From Branchinecta lynchi (lineage: Eukaryota > Arthropoda > Branchiopoda > Anostraca > Branchinectidae), in contig JAKZAP010000013.1 in NCBI GenBank assembly GCA_023053575.1, positions 1,746,001 to 1,810,000 on the forward strand: DNA of 64,000 nt. The letters run 5' to 3'. Below, in pieces: positions 9,228 through 18,635 of this stretch. Below the pieces are notes generated by a model. It saw nothing but the letters and a program-made list of their open reading frames with translations. It did no database searches and was not told where the DNA came from. Both the position numbers and the translations under genes were made by a program. Numbering within the stretch: position 1 is the first letter of the stretch; each line of letters starts with the position of its first letter.

Positions 9228-12200
9228 ATGATGAATACTGCAGAGGTTATTCAGCTTTGTAAAAAGGTTATATCGAACAACAAATCGGTTATACAAAGAT
9301 TACCGCTATACACATATAATGAACTGCGGACTTATGCGAAAATTAATAAAATCAAAACAAATGGAGCTAAGAAACATGAAATAACAAATAATATAATAAA
9401 CCATCTTAATAAGTATATTTTGATAGCTGAAGATAAAATTAAAATTGAACGCAGAAACGAAAGAACTCATAATAAGAACAGACCATCCGACTACAAACCA
9501 GAACCGAGATTACGAACCATTCTGGAAGATGAGATAAAAGAAAATAATATCACCATTACAAAACTAAAACAAGAATACAATGATAACAAAGAAAAAGAGA
9601 CAAGCGAATTAAAAAGATTTCTGAAAAACAAGAACCTATCAACTCGCGGAAACCGAGAAGAAGTACTAAAAAGAGTTGAAGAATACTATAATAATATTAT
9701 TACCAAACATAAAGATTCCGTACAGAAAAATAGAGATATCATAAGAGATCAAACAGAAAGACGTGATAACAGTAGACAGAAAGTAGTCGATTTATCCACT
9801 CTCTTTATAAATAAGAAAAAAATCAAAGAAGAAAAATTGATTCCTGATCATTTATTTAGAAAGGAAGAAGAACAGCAGCCTACTATTTCTAGGGAAACGG
9901 AAAACCTTTATACCATCAACGTTTCTATTGAAAGCAATGGAAGAGAAAAAGATACTCTTATTGCTTTTACTTTCGCCGATTTACAGCGGCGGATGAATGA
10001 ACTTTATCAATATAGAGTTCAGTTCGTAACTCGTGTTATTTTCCATCGACAGGAGAATGATGAAGAAGTAGTAGTGTATTACAACAGTACTTCTTGGATT
10101 TTAAATAAAAATAGCATTCTTACTCATAATCATTTGGATGATAATAACAAGAGACTTAGTTCTTTAAGTAATACCCCTCGATCTGGGCTACAATTTAGTC
10201 GGTATGAAGGAATTGATTATAGGATGACACGAATAGAATCTTACATGGGAGGAACGTTTAAAATAGTACCAGATTTCGTAAAAAATAAAAAAGCGTGCAT
10301 AAATATAAAAAATTTAGATCAAAAATGCTTTCTTTGGTCCATCTTAGCACATTTATACCCAACCAAGGACAACGCTGAGAGAATTTCGAAATATAAACAA
10401 TACGAGAACGAATTTGATTTCGAAGGGGTTACCAACTTCCCAATGGATAGTAAAGATATACACAAATTTGAAAATAGATACAACATTAAGATTTGTTTAT
10501 TTCAAATTGAAAAAGAGAAAATTATCAGAAGTCATATACTAAAAAGTACAATCAATGGGAAAACTGCTAAACATGTTATTAATTTATTATATTTCGATAA
10601 TCATTATGTACTGGTAAAGGATCTGAGCAGATTAGTTGGTAGTCAAATCTCTAAAAATAAAACAAAGACATACCTATGCACTTTTTGCGGAAGGCATTTT
10701 ACAAAAGAAGAACACTTTGAAAAACATGAAAGTAAAAATAATTGCGAAGATCCTGATATAATAATGCCTCCTGAAGGTTCAAGTATACAATATAGAAGTA
10801 TTGCAAAACAAATGAAAGTACCTTATTGCATAATAGCCGACTTTGAGTCTTATAATGAAGAGTACAATCAAGTACATGGGAAGAAAACAATAAAAAAGCC
10901 AAACAGAAACCATTTGCTTACGCATTTCAGGTATGCTGTTCCTTTGATACAAACCAGAACAAATACTATGACTATTTCGGTGAAGACGCTGCAAAACATT
11001 TTGTTAAAACCGTTACAAAAGTATCCACAGAAATTGCAAACAAATATGAAAGCAGACAAAGAAACCATACTTATACCAATGCAGAAATTACCGAAAAATG
11101 GAAAAATCTAATGAATAAGACTTGTCACATCTGTACAACTGAAATTACTGAAAATCCTCACTTTGATCACGACCACATGACAGGAGAAGATAGGGGATTT
11201 GCTCATGCTGAATGTAATATGAAATACAGGATTCCCAAGCATATCCCTGTAGTAATGCATAATTTATCTAAATATGATTCCCATCTGTTTGTTAGAGAAT
11301 TGATACCTGATAACGGAATTTTTGAAAGTGCAGAAAGTTTCATCTCATTCTCGAAATCAATAAGTATTACAAAAGCGGATACGGAAATAAAATATGAGAT
11401 GCGGTTTATAGATTCAATTAGATTTATGGCTTCATCTTTAGACAAACTATCAGCAAATTTAGCAACATGTGATTGCAAAGTACCTTGTAATCATCTAAGA
11501 CAGAATTTCAAGTACACATCTAACAGCTTCAAAAATGAAGATGAATTCAAAGAAATAATTAAAAAAGGGGTGTATCCCTATGAATTCGTAGATAGTTTCG
11601 ATAAAATGAAATGTACAAAGTTACCACCAATAGAAAGCTTTTATTCTAGGTTGACAGGGAAAGGTATTGACAAAAGTGATTATAAAAGAGCGGTATCTAT
11701 ATGGAAACAATTTAACTGTGAAACATTACTTGATTATACCAAGTTGTACCTAAAAAGTGATGTGTTAATTCTATCAGACGTTGTGGAGAATTTCAGGAAC
11801 GTTTGTATACGGAATTATGATTTGGATCCACTTCATTACTTCTCAGCTCCTGGGTTGACATGGGATTCTTTCTTAAAGCATTCAAAAGTAGACTTACCGT
11901 TATTCTCAAAGGAAGACATGTATACCTTTATAGAAAAAGGAATAAGAGGTGGTGTATCCCAATGTATAAAAAGATACGCAAAAGCAAATAATAAATATAC
12001 AAGTGATTATAATAAGCATAAACCATCTAATTACTTAATGTATTTAGACGCTAATAATTTATATGGGTGGGCGATGTCGCAGAATTTACCAGCGAATGAT
12101 TTCCAATTCATTTCCATACCGGATGATTTGAAAGAAAGGAATGAATACGAATCAATCGAGTATTACAACCATCTGAAAAGTCATATCAATTCGGTGATTA

Positions 12201-13303
12201 CGATTAAGTCGGTGAGACAAGATGTGGGTGCTATATATGAGGTAGATTTAGAATATCCAAAAGAACTACACGAATTACACAAGGATTTACCATTAGCACC
12301 CGAACACTTTAACGGTAAGCTATGTACCACAGTATTAGATAAAACCAACTATGTAGTTCACCACAGGAATCTAGAATTTTATTTACAAAAAGGCTTGATA
12401 TTGAAAAGAGTACACAGAATACTAGGATTCACTGAAAGTGCTTACTTAAAAGGATATATAGACCACAACACAGCACTTAGAACTAAGGGTACAAATGATT
12501 TTGAAAAGGATTTCTTTAAGCTTATGAATAATGCTTGCTTTGGAAAAACTATGGAAAACGTAAGGAAGCGAGCGGATATGGAAATAATAACGGATAATGA
12601 AACAAGAGAAAAAATAATAAAGAAGCCCAACTTTAAATCTGAAATAATTTTTAGTGAAAACTTTTCAGTGGCAAGAATGTCGAAGGAAAAGATAAAACTA
12701 GACAAACCAATGTATATCGGCTTTGCTGTATTGGAACTATCCAAGTTATTGATGTATGAATTCCATTATGATTATATGAAGCCTAAATATGGAGATAAAA
12801 TTGATTTGTGTTATATGGACACTGATTCTTTCATATATGATATTAGAACTGAAGATTTTTATCAAGATATCAAACAGGATTTGAATGAGAGGTTCGATAC
12901 ATCTGATTATGCGAAAGATAATCCGTATAGGTTTCCTAATGTAAATAAGAAAGTGATAGGAATGATGAAAGATGAATTAGGTGGACAGGTTATGACAGAG
13001 TTTGTTGGATTACGATCAAAAGTATATGCTTATTTAAAGGACAACCAAGACCCTTCAAAAGCTAGCAAAAAACTGAAAGGAATAAAAACCAATATAGTTA
13101 AAGATAAAATTACACTTCAAAACTATAAGGATGTACTGTTTGGAAATATTGAAAACCTTTCTGTAACCCAGTATAACTTAAGATCATACAAGCACAATAT
13201 GTTTCTAGAAGAACAGAATAAAAAAGCGTTAGATCCTAAGGATGATAAAAGGATAGTAACAAGCGATAAAATACACACTTTACCTTTAGGTTATAAACAT
13301 TAA
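9228..13303 (+). pseudogene. Protein-primed DNA polymerase B (pPolB), frameshifted copy
   Basis: Replicative polymerase of Polintons, with 3'-5' exonuclease and B-family polymerase modules. Relative to the intact copy in Polinton B, one base is missing at about 10890-10897 (in an A-rich run). The first frame therefore runs out of register and stops at 11111, and the correct frame resumes at ATG 11111. The downstream part keeps exonuclease II (NLSKYDSHLF), exonuclease III (YLKSD), polymerase motif A (DANNLYGWAM), motif B (NNACFG) and motif C (YMDTDS). ExoI (ADFES) lies just before the break. The start at 9228 is set by the TTAAATG motif and is shared with copy B. Confidence 0.92.
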
Positions 13304-13632
13304 ATTCAAGTACCTACTTCAAAACTTCAAGTACCTACTTCAAAACTTCAAGTTCCTACTTAAAAAATTCAAGTACCTACTTAAAAAATTCAAGTACCTA
13401 CTTACAAAATTCAAGTACCTACTTAAAAAATTCAAGTACCTACTTACAAAATTCAAGTACCTACTTAAAAACTTCAAGTACCTACTTAAAAAATTCAAGT
13501 ACCTACTTAAAAAATTCAAGTACCTACTTAAAAAATTCAAGTACCTACTTAAAAAATTCAAGTACCTACTTCAAAACTTCAAGTACCTACTTAATAAATT
13601 CAAGTATATACTTAAAATACTCAAGTAAATCT
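13304..13632. repeat. Iteron-like 21-bp tandem repeat between pPolB and ATPase
   Basis: About fifteen copies of a 21-bp unit built on AAGTACCTACTT plus an A-rich spacer. The core is an inverted repeat (AAGTA-CC-TACTT). Copies near the ends are degenerate. Polinton B has only three full copies here (44760-44816). The minus-strand open frame across it (a seven-residue repeat) is an artefact of the period being a multiple of three. Confidence 0.85.
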
Positions 13633-13658
13633 TATAATGAAAAATTCTTCCTAAATAA

Positions 13659-14336
13659 ATGAATGAAAAGGCTCCAATCAAAGTCTATGATTTTAGTGAA
13701 AAGAACACTTATCAGAATAAGCACGACCTTGCACCTCAGTGGCCATTTAGACTCTTAATTTGTGGTAGTTCTGGAACAGGGAAAACTAACCTTCTTTTGA
13801 ATTTAATTTATGAATATCTTTGTTTCAACCGAATATACTTGTATGCTAAAGATCTTGAAGAAGATAAATATCAAGACCTTATAACCAATTTAACCACTTT
13901 GGAGTCACAATGCAAATCGAAAGTCTTAACAGTAAGTAACAATCTTGATGATATTGTCGATGTTGACGACTTAGACCCTGAGTACCAAAACTTGATTATC
14001 TTTGATGATTTTGTTACTGAAAAAGACCAGAAGAAAATAGAAGACTTATTCATAAGAGGAAGAAAGAAAAATGCTTCAATTATTTACTTGTCACAGAGCT
14101 ATCATAAAACGCCAAAGGTGGTAAGGCTCCAGTGCAATTATTTTGCATTCTTTCAGTGTTCTAATCCAAAAGAAGTAAAATTAATAAGACAAAGCCATGT
14201 ATCCAGTATAGACGATGAAAAATTTCTCAAACAATTCGAGACTGCAACCAAGGGCTACGGTTTTTTCTTCATAGATTTAAAAATAAAAGATAAAACCCTT
14301 AAGTACAGGAAAAACTTTGAAAAATTTACCGGATAA
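13659..14336 (+). CDS. Genome-packaging ATPase (FtsK/HerA superfamily)
   Basis: 225 residues, the usual size of Polinton/adenovirus-like packaging ATPases. Walker A GSSGTGKT is at 36-43 and Walker B LIIFDD at about 112-117. A later NASIIYLSQSYHKTPK block (138-153) fits the sensor region of the A32/FtsK-like family. Expected role: pumping the linear element into preformed capsids. The start is preceded by AATAAATG. The copy in Polinton B is intact with two visible substitutions, so this is among the best conserved genes here. Confidence 0.9.
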   Translation: MNEKAPIKVYDFSEKNTYQNKHDLAPQWPFRLLICGSSGTGKTNLLLNLIYEYLCFNRIYLYAKDLEEDKYQDLITNLTTLESQCKSKVLTVSNNLDDIVDVDDLDPEYQNLIIFDDFVTEKDQKKIEDLFIRGRKKNASIIYLSQSYHKTPKVVRLQCNYFAFFQCSNPKEVKLIRQSHVSSIDDEKFLKQFETATKGYGFFFIDLKIKDKTLKYRKNFEKFTG

Positions 14337-14352
14337 TTTATTTCTATAATAA

Positions 14353-14976
14353 ATGAATAAATTTGGTAGTGTTGGAAAAAAGGTTAGTAATGAATCGAAT
14401 GAAAAGAGAGTTACTGATGACAACGGTAATATTAACCTACAAGGTAAGAGAATTATTATGTTAGGGGATGCGAAAGCTGACCAGGACGCTATTAGTTTCA
14501 GATCTATGACTATTATTTTGAATCAATTTAAAGAAGAAATTACCGCACAACAAGTGGGGGCAAATCAGTATTTTAGCGAAGATATCAACAGATTAACTGC
14601 GGTACATGATTCTCCTGATAATTTATTGGTAAGGATTAAAGATAAAGGGTTATTTGTAAAAGAAATAGTTCGAGTTAATGATAAAGAGATTAACGCTGAA
14701 AACAAGTTGATAACAAATGTTCAAAACCCTAGAAACAAAAATGATGCTGTTAATTTAGCAACGTTAACTATGAATCTTTTAGATTATGACAAAAAGCTTC
14801 TTGGGCAACACACCCATAACGGTATAATTGAAGGAAAGATTGCTGGTCAAAAAACTCGTATCGATAATATTGAAAGAGCAGTAGTAAATATTTTAAAAAG
14901 GCTTCTAGAGCTAGAGCTAAAACCTGTTGACAAACCATTCGTTACCAGAATAGAAAAAATGATGGCTGGTAAATAA
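14353..14976 (+). CDS. Fibre-like protein with a 27-residue internal repeat
   Basis: 207 residues, not assignable with certainty. Residues 27-53 and 113-139 align without gaps: both start IN, have K at position 6, DA at 19-20 and end in T. Segments of the type 'I-x-N-V-x-x-P-x-x-x-x-D-A-V-N' are common in trimeric phage and virus fibre proteins. The C-terminal third (165-190) has heptad-like hydrophobic spacing, suggesting a coiled coil. It lies in the virion gene cluster and starts at TAATAAATG, 17 bp after the ATPase stop. Receptor-binding fibre is an inference; a core structural protein is possible. Confidence 0.55.
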   Translation: MNKFGSVGKKVSNESNEKRVTDDNGNINLQGKRIIMLGDAKADQDAISFRSMTIILNQFKEEITAQQVGANQYFSEDINRLTAVHDSPDNLLVRIKDKGLFVKEIVRVNDKEINAENKLITNVQNPRNKNDAVNLATLTMNLLDYDKKLLGQHTHNGIIEGKIAGQKTRIDNIERAVVNILKRLLELELKPVDKPFVTRIEKMMAGK

Positions 14977-15006
14977 ATTTTATAAGATAAATTTATTCCC
15001 TAATAA

Positions 15007-15576
15007 ATGGTTGAAACAATGGAGTATACAGTTTATTTGTCAAAGCTTCAGAAAGGAAAGCTGAAGAAATGCTTTGATGCTAAACAAAAATGTCAGATAC
15101 GTGTTAGTCATAGTAGACAAAATGAACGAGAACCAGTTAAGTTACTTTTAAGTAAACGACAAATTGATAAAATTGAAACCTGTAAAATGAATAATAAGGG
15201 TTGTGATATTGATGTATCATACAAGCAGATGAGAGAAGCGATTCAAAAAGGTGGATTACTTCCATTTTTAATACCGCTAGCAATTACCCTTGGTAAGGCA
15301 GCTTTAACAAGTGGTGCTGCTGCTTTGGGTACATTCGCTGGTAAGAAAATTATGGATAAAATGACCAACACAGGTGGTGCGCTAAAACTTCCTGGAACAC
15401 AAAAAGTTACCGGTAATGGTGTACGTGGTAGACCTAAGAAGGAAAAAACCGATGATGTCAACACAGGTGGAGCGCTAACACTTCCTGGAACACAAAGAGT
15501 TGTCGGTCATGGGGTACGTGGAAGACCTAGGAAGTCAAAAAACGGGGACATCAAAAAAGAAGCAAAAGTAAAGTAG
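15007..15576 (+). CDS. Basic virion-type protein with hydrophobic segment and two AT-hooks
   Basis: 189 residues. The N-terminal 70 are Lys/Cys-rich (YTVYLSKLQKGKLKKCF). Residues 81-112 form a Gly/Ala-rich hydrophobic segment starting KGGLLPFLIPL. The C-terminus has two copies, 31 residues apart, of NTGGALxLPGTQxVxGxGVRGRPxK (121-145, 152-176), each ending in an AT-hook-like GVRGRP-K/R-K core that should bind the minor groove of AT-rich DNA. This architecture fits an adenovirus-like core or membrane-lytic minor protein; that is inference. TAATAAATG precedes the ATG. Confidence 0.7.
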   Translation: MVETMEYTVYLSKLQKGKLKKCFDAKQKCQIRVSHSRQNEREPVKLLLSKRQIDKIETCKMNNKGCDIDVSYKQMREAIQKGGLLPFLIPLAITLGKAALTSGAAALGTFAGKKIMDKMTNTGGALKLPGTQKVTGNGVRGRPKKEKTDDVNTGGALTLPGTQRVVGHGVRGRPRKSKNGDIKKEAKVK

Positions 15577-15599
15577 GACCTCTAACCAATTTTGATATT

Positions 15600-15944
15600 A
15601 TGGATGCATTAGGGAGTATACCACAGTTTCGAGGTGTTTTCTCTTTAGATACGCTACCCAAACATATAAACGATTCGGAATGCGGTGTCATTAATTATGA
15701 TAAACTCGGAATGCCTGGAACTCACTGGGTTGCCTATTGTAATCTACCTGAATACCCCCATGTAGAATTTTTTGATTCTTTCGGTATTCCCCCAGGAAAA
15801 GAAATAATTAAATATCTAAGAACTTCAAAGAAAAAAATAGCTTATGAAAATCTTGCTGTTCAAAATATAGATGAATTAAACTGTGGACTTCACTGTATTT
15901 CCTACATTAAGCGCAAAATGAAGTTGGTAGCTTTTCGTTTATAA
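15600..15944 (+). CDS. Adenain-like cysteine protease
   Basis: 114 residues, shorter than adenovirus protease. The catalytic set is visible: His42 in GTHWVAY, an acidic residue in VEFFDSFG (Glu56/Asp59), Gln88, and Cys95 in NCGLHC. The seven-residue Gln-to-Cys spacing matches adenain. Expected role: virion maturation by cleavage of structural proteins. It is the only core gene without a TAAATG start (context GATATTATGG). The C-terminus after KRKMK differs in frame from copy B (two-base indel), so one copy or both have an altered tail. Confidence 0.85.
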   Translation: MDALGSIPQFRGVFSLDTLPKHINDSECGVINYDKLGMPGTHWVAYCNLPEYPHVEFFDSFGIPPGKEIIKYLRTSKKKIAYENLAVQNIDELNCGLHCISYIKRKMKLVAFRL

Positions 15945-15961
15945 AAATTGTTTTCTAATAA

Positions 15962-16129
15962 ATGGAGATTTATTGTATGAAATGTAAAAAGAGCACTGAT
16001 ACTGAATCAATGTTTAAGGCAGTGTCACAGAAAAACAATGTTCCAATGCTGAAAGGGAATTGTGTTATTTGCGGATCGAGGAAAAATCGCTTTTTAAAAA
16101 AAACCTCAACGCAGAAACAGATATTTTAA
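15962..16129 (+). CDS. Zinc-ribbon ORF, probable N-terminal part of the integrase
   Basis: 55 codons from ATG in a perfect TAATAAATG context to TAA. It contains C-x2-C at 5-8 and C-x2-C at 34-37 (YCMKCKK and GNCVICGS), a small zinc-ribbon pattern seen in Polinton-associated proteins. Its 3' end overlaps the integrase frame, which lies at -1 relative to it. Polinton B has an ORF of exactly the same length (42388-42555). Either it is an independent mini-protein or, more likely, it is joined to the integrase by a -1 shift at the A8 run. Confidence 0.7.
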   Translation: MEIYCMKCKKSTDTESMFKAVSQKNNVPMLKGNCVICGSRKNRFLKKTSTQKQIF

Positions 16130-17031
16130 AGACGTATTATTCTAATTATTCAGGTGTGGATGATATTTACAGAAAATTTAAAGAAAATGGTGTTAAGGTT
16201 TCCAAGGATAAAATAAAAACTGTGTTGCAAAATGAGAATGTGTATACGTTACACAAACCTTCCTATCATAACTTTGAAAGGAGGCGAGTGTATGTTCACT
16301 ATGTTGATGAGCAATGGCAAGCTGATTTAGTTGACATGCAGAAATATAAAAAAGAAAATAATAAAACAAATTACATTTTAACTGTAATTGATTGCTTTAG
16401 TAAATATGCTTGGGGTATTCCCTTAAAAAATAAAACGGGTGCTGAAATAATAAACGCATTCAGCCACATCTTTAAAGAAAGAATTCCTAAGAAACTACAA
16501 ACTGATAAAGGTAAAGAATTTGTTATGAGAAATGTTCAATCTTTTTTGAAAAATAATAACGTTCACTGGTTTGCATCGGAAAGTGAACTGAAAGCACAAA
16601 TCGTGGAACGATTCAACAGAACTCTGAAAGAAAAGCTATGGAAATATTTTACTCACAACAACTCTAGTAAATGGATTGATATTTTACCTGTATTCGTAAA
16701 TAATTATAATAACTCGTATCACCGCTCAATACAAATGAAACCAGTTGATGCTAGTAAAAAGGTTAATCAGAAAAAGGTTTTTAGTGCTCTGTTTCCTCCA
16801 GTAGATGAGTACAAAATCACAGGAAACGTCAAAGTAGGGGATTTAGTCAGAATTAAAAAAGAAAAAAGTGTTTTTGATAAAGGATATCTACCTAATTATA
16901 CGGATGAAGTATTTCAGATAGCAACCATCAGACCTACCATTCCCATTACTTATGAAATATCTGACAAAAGTGGGGAATTAATTCAAGGAGGGTTTTATGA
17001 AAAAGAACTTTCAAAATTTATTATGAAATAA
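16060..17031 (+). CDS. Retroviral-type DDE integrase, no ATG of its own
   Basis: Catalyses strand transfer of the element ends, giving the 6-bp duplication. Motifs: WQADLVDM (D89), LQTDKGKEF (D149), IVERFNRTLKEKL (E183), counted from the first open codon. The C-terminal part (GDLVRIKKEK ... YTDEVFQIATI) is the SH3/chromo-like tail of Polinton integrases. The frame opens at TTG 16060, and its first ATG lies only at residue 93, inside the catalytic core. So translation must enter from upstream, probably from the zinc-ribbon ORF through a -1 shift near 16102. Copy B lacks an ATG in the same way. Confidence 0.9.
   Translation: MCYLRIEEKSLFKKNLNAETDILKTYYSNYSGVDDIYRKFKENGVKVSKDKIKTVLQNENVYTLHKPSYHNFERRRVYVHYVDEQWQADLVDMQKYKKENNKTNYILTVIDCFSKYAWGIPLKNKTGAEIINAFSHIFKERIPKKLQTDKGKEFVMRNVQSFLKNNNVHWFASESELKAQIVERFNRTLKEKLWKYFTHNNSSKWIDILPVFVNNYNNSYHRSIQMKPVDASKKVNQKKVFSALFPPVDEYKITGNVKVGDLVRIKKEKSVFDKGYLPNYTDEVFQIATIRPTIPITYEISDKSGELIQGGFYEKELSKFIMK
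16096..16103 (+). promoter_or_regulatory. Putative -1 frameshift site (A8 run)
   Basis: TTTTT followed by eight A and CC. In the zinc-ribbon frame it is read TTA AAA AAA ACC; a -1 slip on A-AAA-AAA gives AAC CTC, which is the integrase frame. The same T5A8 is kept in Polinton B (42414-42426). Ribosomal slippage or RNA-polymerase slippage would both work. Confidence 0.55.
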
Positions 17032-17047
17032 AATTAGTTGTATATAA

Positions 17048-17878
17048 ATGGATTCAAGACGCTTGAGTGATATGTTATCGGATATAGTGAAGAACAGAGA
17101 AGTTCAGAGAAGAAAGGTTCAACAAAATGAGATGGAGAAGGCAGGATTTCGGGAATATGCTTCAGAATTAAACGCTCCAGTTATTATAGCACAAAAAGAA
17201 AACACTAAAGATACCATCAAAAAATTACAAGAGAATGCTGAAACGATCATTAATAAACTACAGGAAGGTGATAATAATTCGAGAAGACGGTTTGTCAGAT
17301 TAGGTGATACATTTAAAACAGCTTTACAGACCACTAATTCAGAGGAATCGAGTCGAGCTCCCACTCCTGCTATAGAACCCAATCTAGAACAACCATATGA
17401 CGTAAATCTAAACTTAAATATTGATGTGGAATTATTAAATCAAATTAATTTAAAATATAAAGATGACTGGAATGGTACCGATAATTATTTTAAAATGCCT
17501 CATTATTACCTTAAGCATCATAACGAAATAGATGGGGCTCTGAATTATTTAACATCTATAAGTCAAAGTTATGGTGGTCTGAAAAGTAAAAGTTATAGTT
17601 CTAGTAAGTATGATCAAATTATTTTATTTATACAAGACTATAAGGATAGATTAAAAAAAATTCAATCTAGTATACCCTTTATCAGACAACAAGGAACTGG
17701 AATATTTATGAATTGTGATGAAATGATTTCAAAACTATACACTTTGATAGGTAGCAGAGTAAACGGAAATACATCTGATGAGGTGAGAAATGAAGCTATT
17801 GATATTTTGGATTCGTTAATGCGAAATAAATTTCTTACGAAGAGAAATTACAATTCAATATATAAAAAATATTTCTAA
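17048..17878 (+). CDS. Unknown Polinton protein with N-terminal coiled coil
   Basis: 276 residues, no catalytic motif recognised. The N-terminal 80 residues are highly charged with heptad character (KDTIKKLQENAETIINKLQ). A middle Pro/Glu-rich linker follows (about 100-125). The C-terminal domain ends with the pattern LIGSRVNGNTSDEVRNEAID then LDSLMRNKFLTKRNYNSIYK, which I recognise from uncharacterised Polinton proteins placed next to the capsid genes. It starts at TATAAATG and its stop abuts the next gene (TAATAAATG). A scaffold or virion role is a guess. The ortholog in B has one nonsense codon. Confidence 0.7.
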   Translation: MDSRRLSDMLSDIVKNREVQRRKVQQNEMEKAGFREYASELNAPVIIAQKENTKDTIKKLQENAETIINKLQEGDNNSRRRFVRLGDTFKTALQTTNSEESSRAPTPAIEPNLEQPYDVNLNLNIDVELLNQINLKYKDDWNGTDNYFKMPHYYLKHHNEIDGALNYLTSISQSYGGLKSKSYSSSKYDQIILFIQDYKDRLKKIQSSIPFIRQQGTGIFMNCDEMISKLYTLIGSRVNGNTSDEVRNEAIDILDSLMRNKFLTKRNYNSIYKKYF

Positions 17879-17881
17879 TAA

Positions 17882-18607
17882 ATGGTGTTGTTAAATATTG
17901 AAGGTAATGAAAGTATCATTGATATAACATTTAGTCAACCAATCGAATTGAATCGTAATTGGGATTATGAAATAGGTTTGAATCAGTGTACTTTGTGGTA
18001 TTCATGGCATAATATAAGTGATAAATTTGGAAATAATACATTTCAATACAGGAAAGATGAAGATAATAATACAACAGAATGGATGAATGTTACTATTCCT
18101 AATGGGATGTATAACGATGATTGTTTGAATTATTTTTTGTGTCAGTATTTTGATACCCCAAAAGATAAATGTCCTATTGTAATTTCATCCAATCCAGCAT
18201 CTATGAGATTTGTCATACTATTACAAGAAAAATATGTGTTTAGATTTAATAGTGACTTGTGTCAGATTTTAGGATTTGAGAAGGATAGTGAGATATCTAA
18301 GAAAATCAATGAAGGTACAAAGCTTCCGAATATAACAAGAAGCGTTGATAAAATACAAATTCACTGCTCTCTTGTAAACAGTTCTATCGTAAACAAAAGT
18401 AAATCAGATGTCATTTGGACATTTGTTCCTAATACAGAACCGGGTTGTCAAATTGTTGAGAATCCTAGACAATTAATCTACCTTCCTATTAATACAAAAG
18501 ACTTTATTTACTCCTTGAGAATGACAATTACTGATCAGTTGGGAAGACCTATCGATTTGAATGGTGATAACGTTGGATACGTGCTGCATTTAAGAAAAGG
18601 TTATTGA
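17882..18607 (+). CDS. Minor capsid (penton-type) protein
   Basis: 241 residues, beta-rich with no membrane segment. The pattern IQIHCSLVNSSIVN ... PRQLIYLPINT ... LRMTITDQLGRPID near the C-terminus is characteristic of the Polinton minor capsid protein, predicted to be a single jelly roll at capsid vertices. The gene lies in the usual place next to the major capsid gene. The ATG overlaps the TAATAAATG motif, three bases after the previous stop. Polinton B keeps an intact copy (39909-40634) with two substitutions visible. The assignment is by family resemblance. Confidence 0.7.
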   Translation: MVLLNIEGNESIIDITFSQPIELNRNWDYEIGLNQCTLWYSWHNISDKFGNNTFQYRKDEDNNTTEWMNVTIPNGMYNDDCLNYFLCQYFDTPKDKCPIVISSNPASMRFVILLQEKYVFRFNSDLCQILGFEKDSEISKKINEGTKLPNITRSVDKIQIHCSLVNSSIVNKSKSDVIWTFVPNTEPGCQIVENPRQLIYLPINTKDFIYSLRMTITDQLGRPIDLNGDNVGYVLHLRKGY

Positions 18608-18635
18608 TTAGTGAAATAAAATTATTTACCTATAA

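Noticed and set aside
10890..11110. Programmed frameshift in pPolB of Polinton A
   Set aside because: Copy B is one continuous frame over the same region, so the one-base difference in A is best read as a mutation.
13340..13561. Minus-strand frame encoding a perfect seven-residue repeat
   Set aside because: The 21-bp DNA repeat is a multiple of three, so any stop-free register stays open. No copy of matching length exists in Polinton B.
16060..17031. Integrase as a remnant of an endogenous retrovirus or LTR element
   Set aside because: No reverse transcriptase, gag or LTR nearby. Position, tail domain and 6-bp duplication fit the Polinton integrase.
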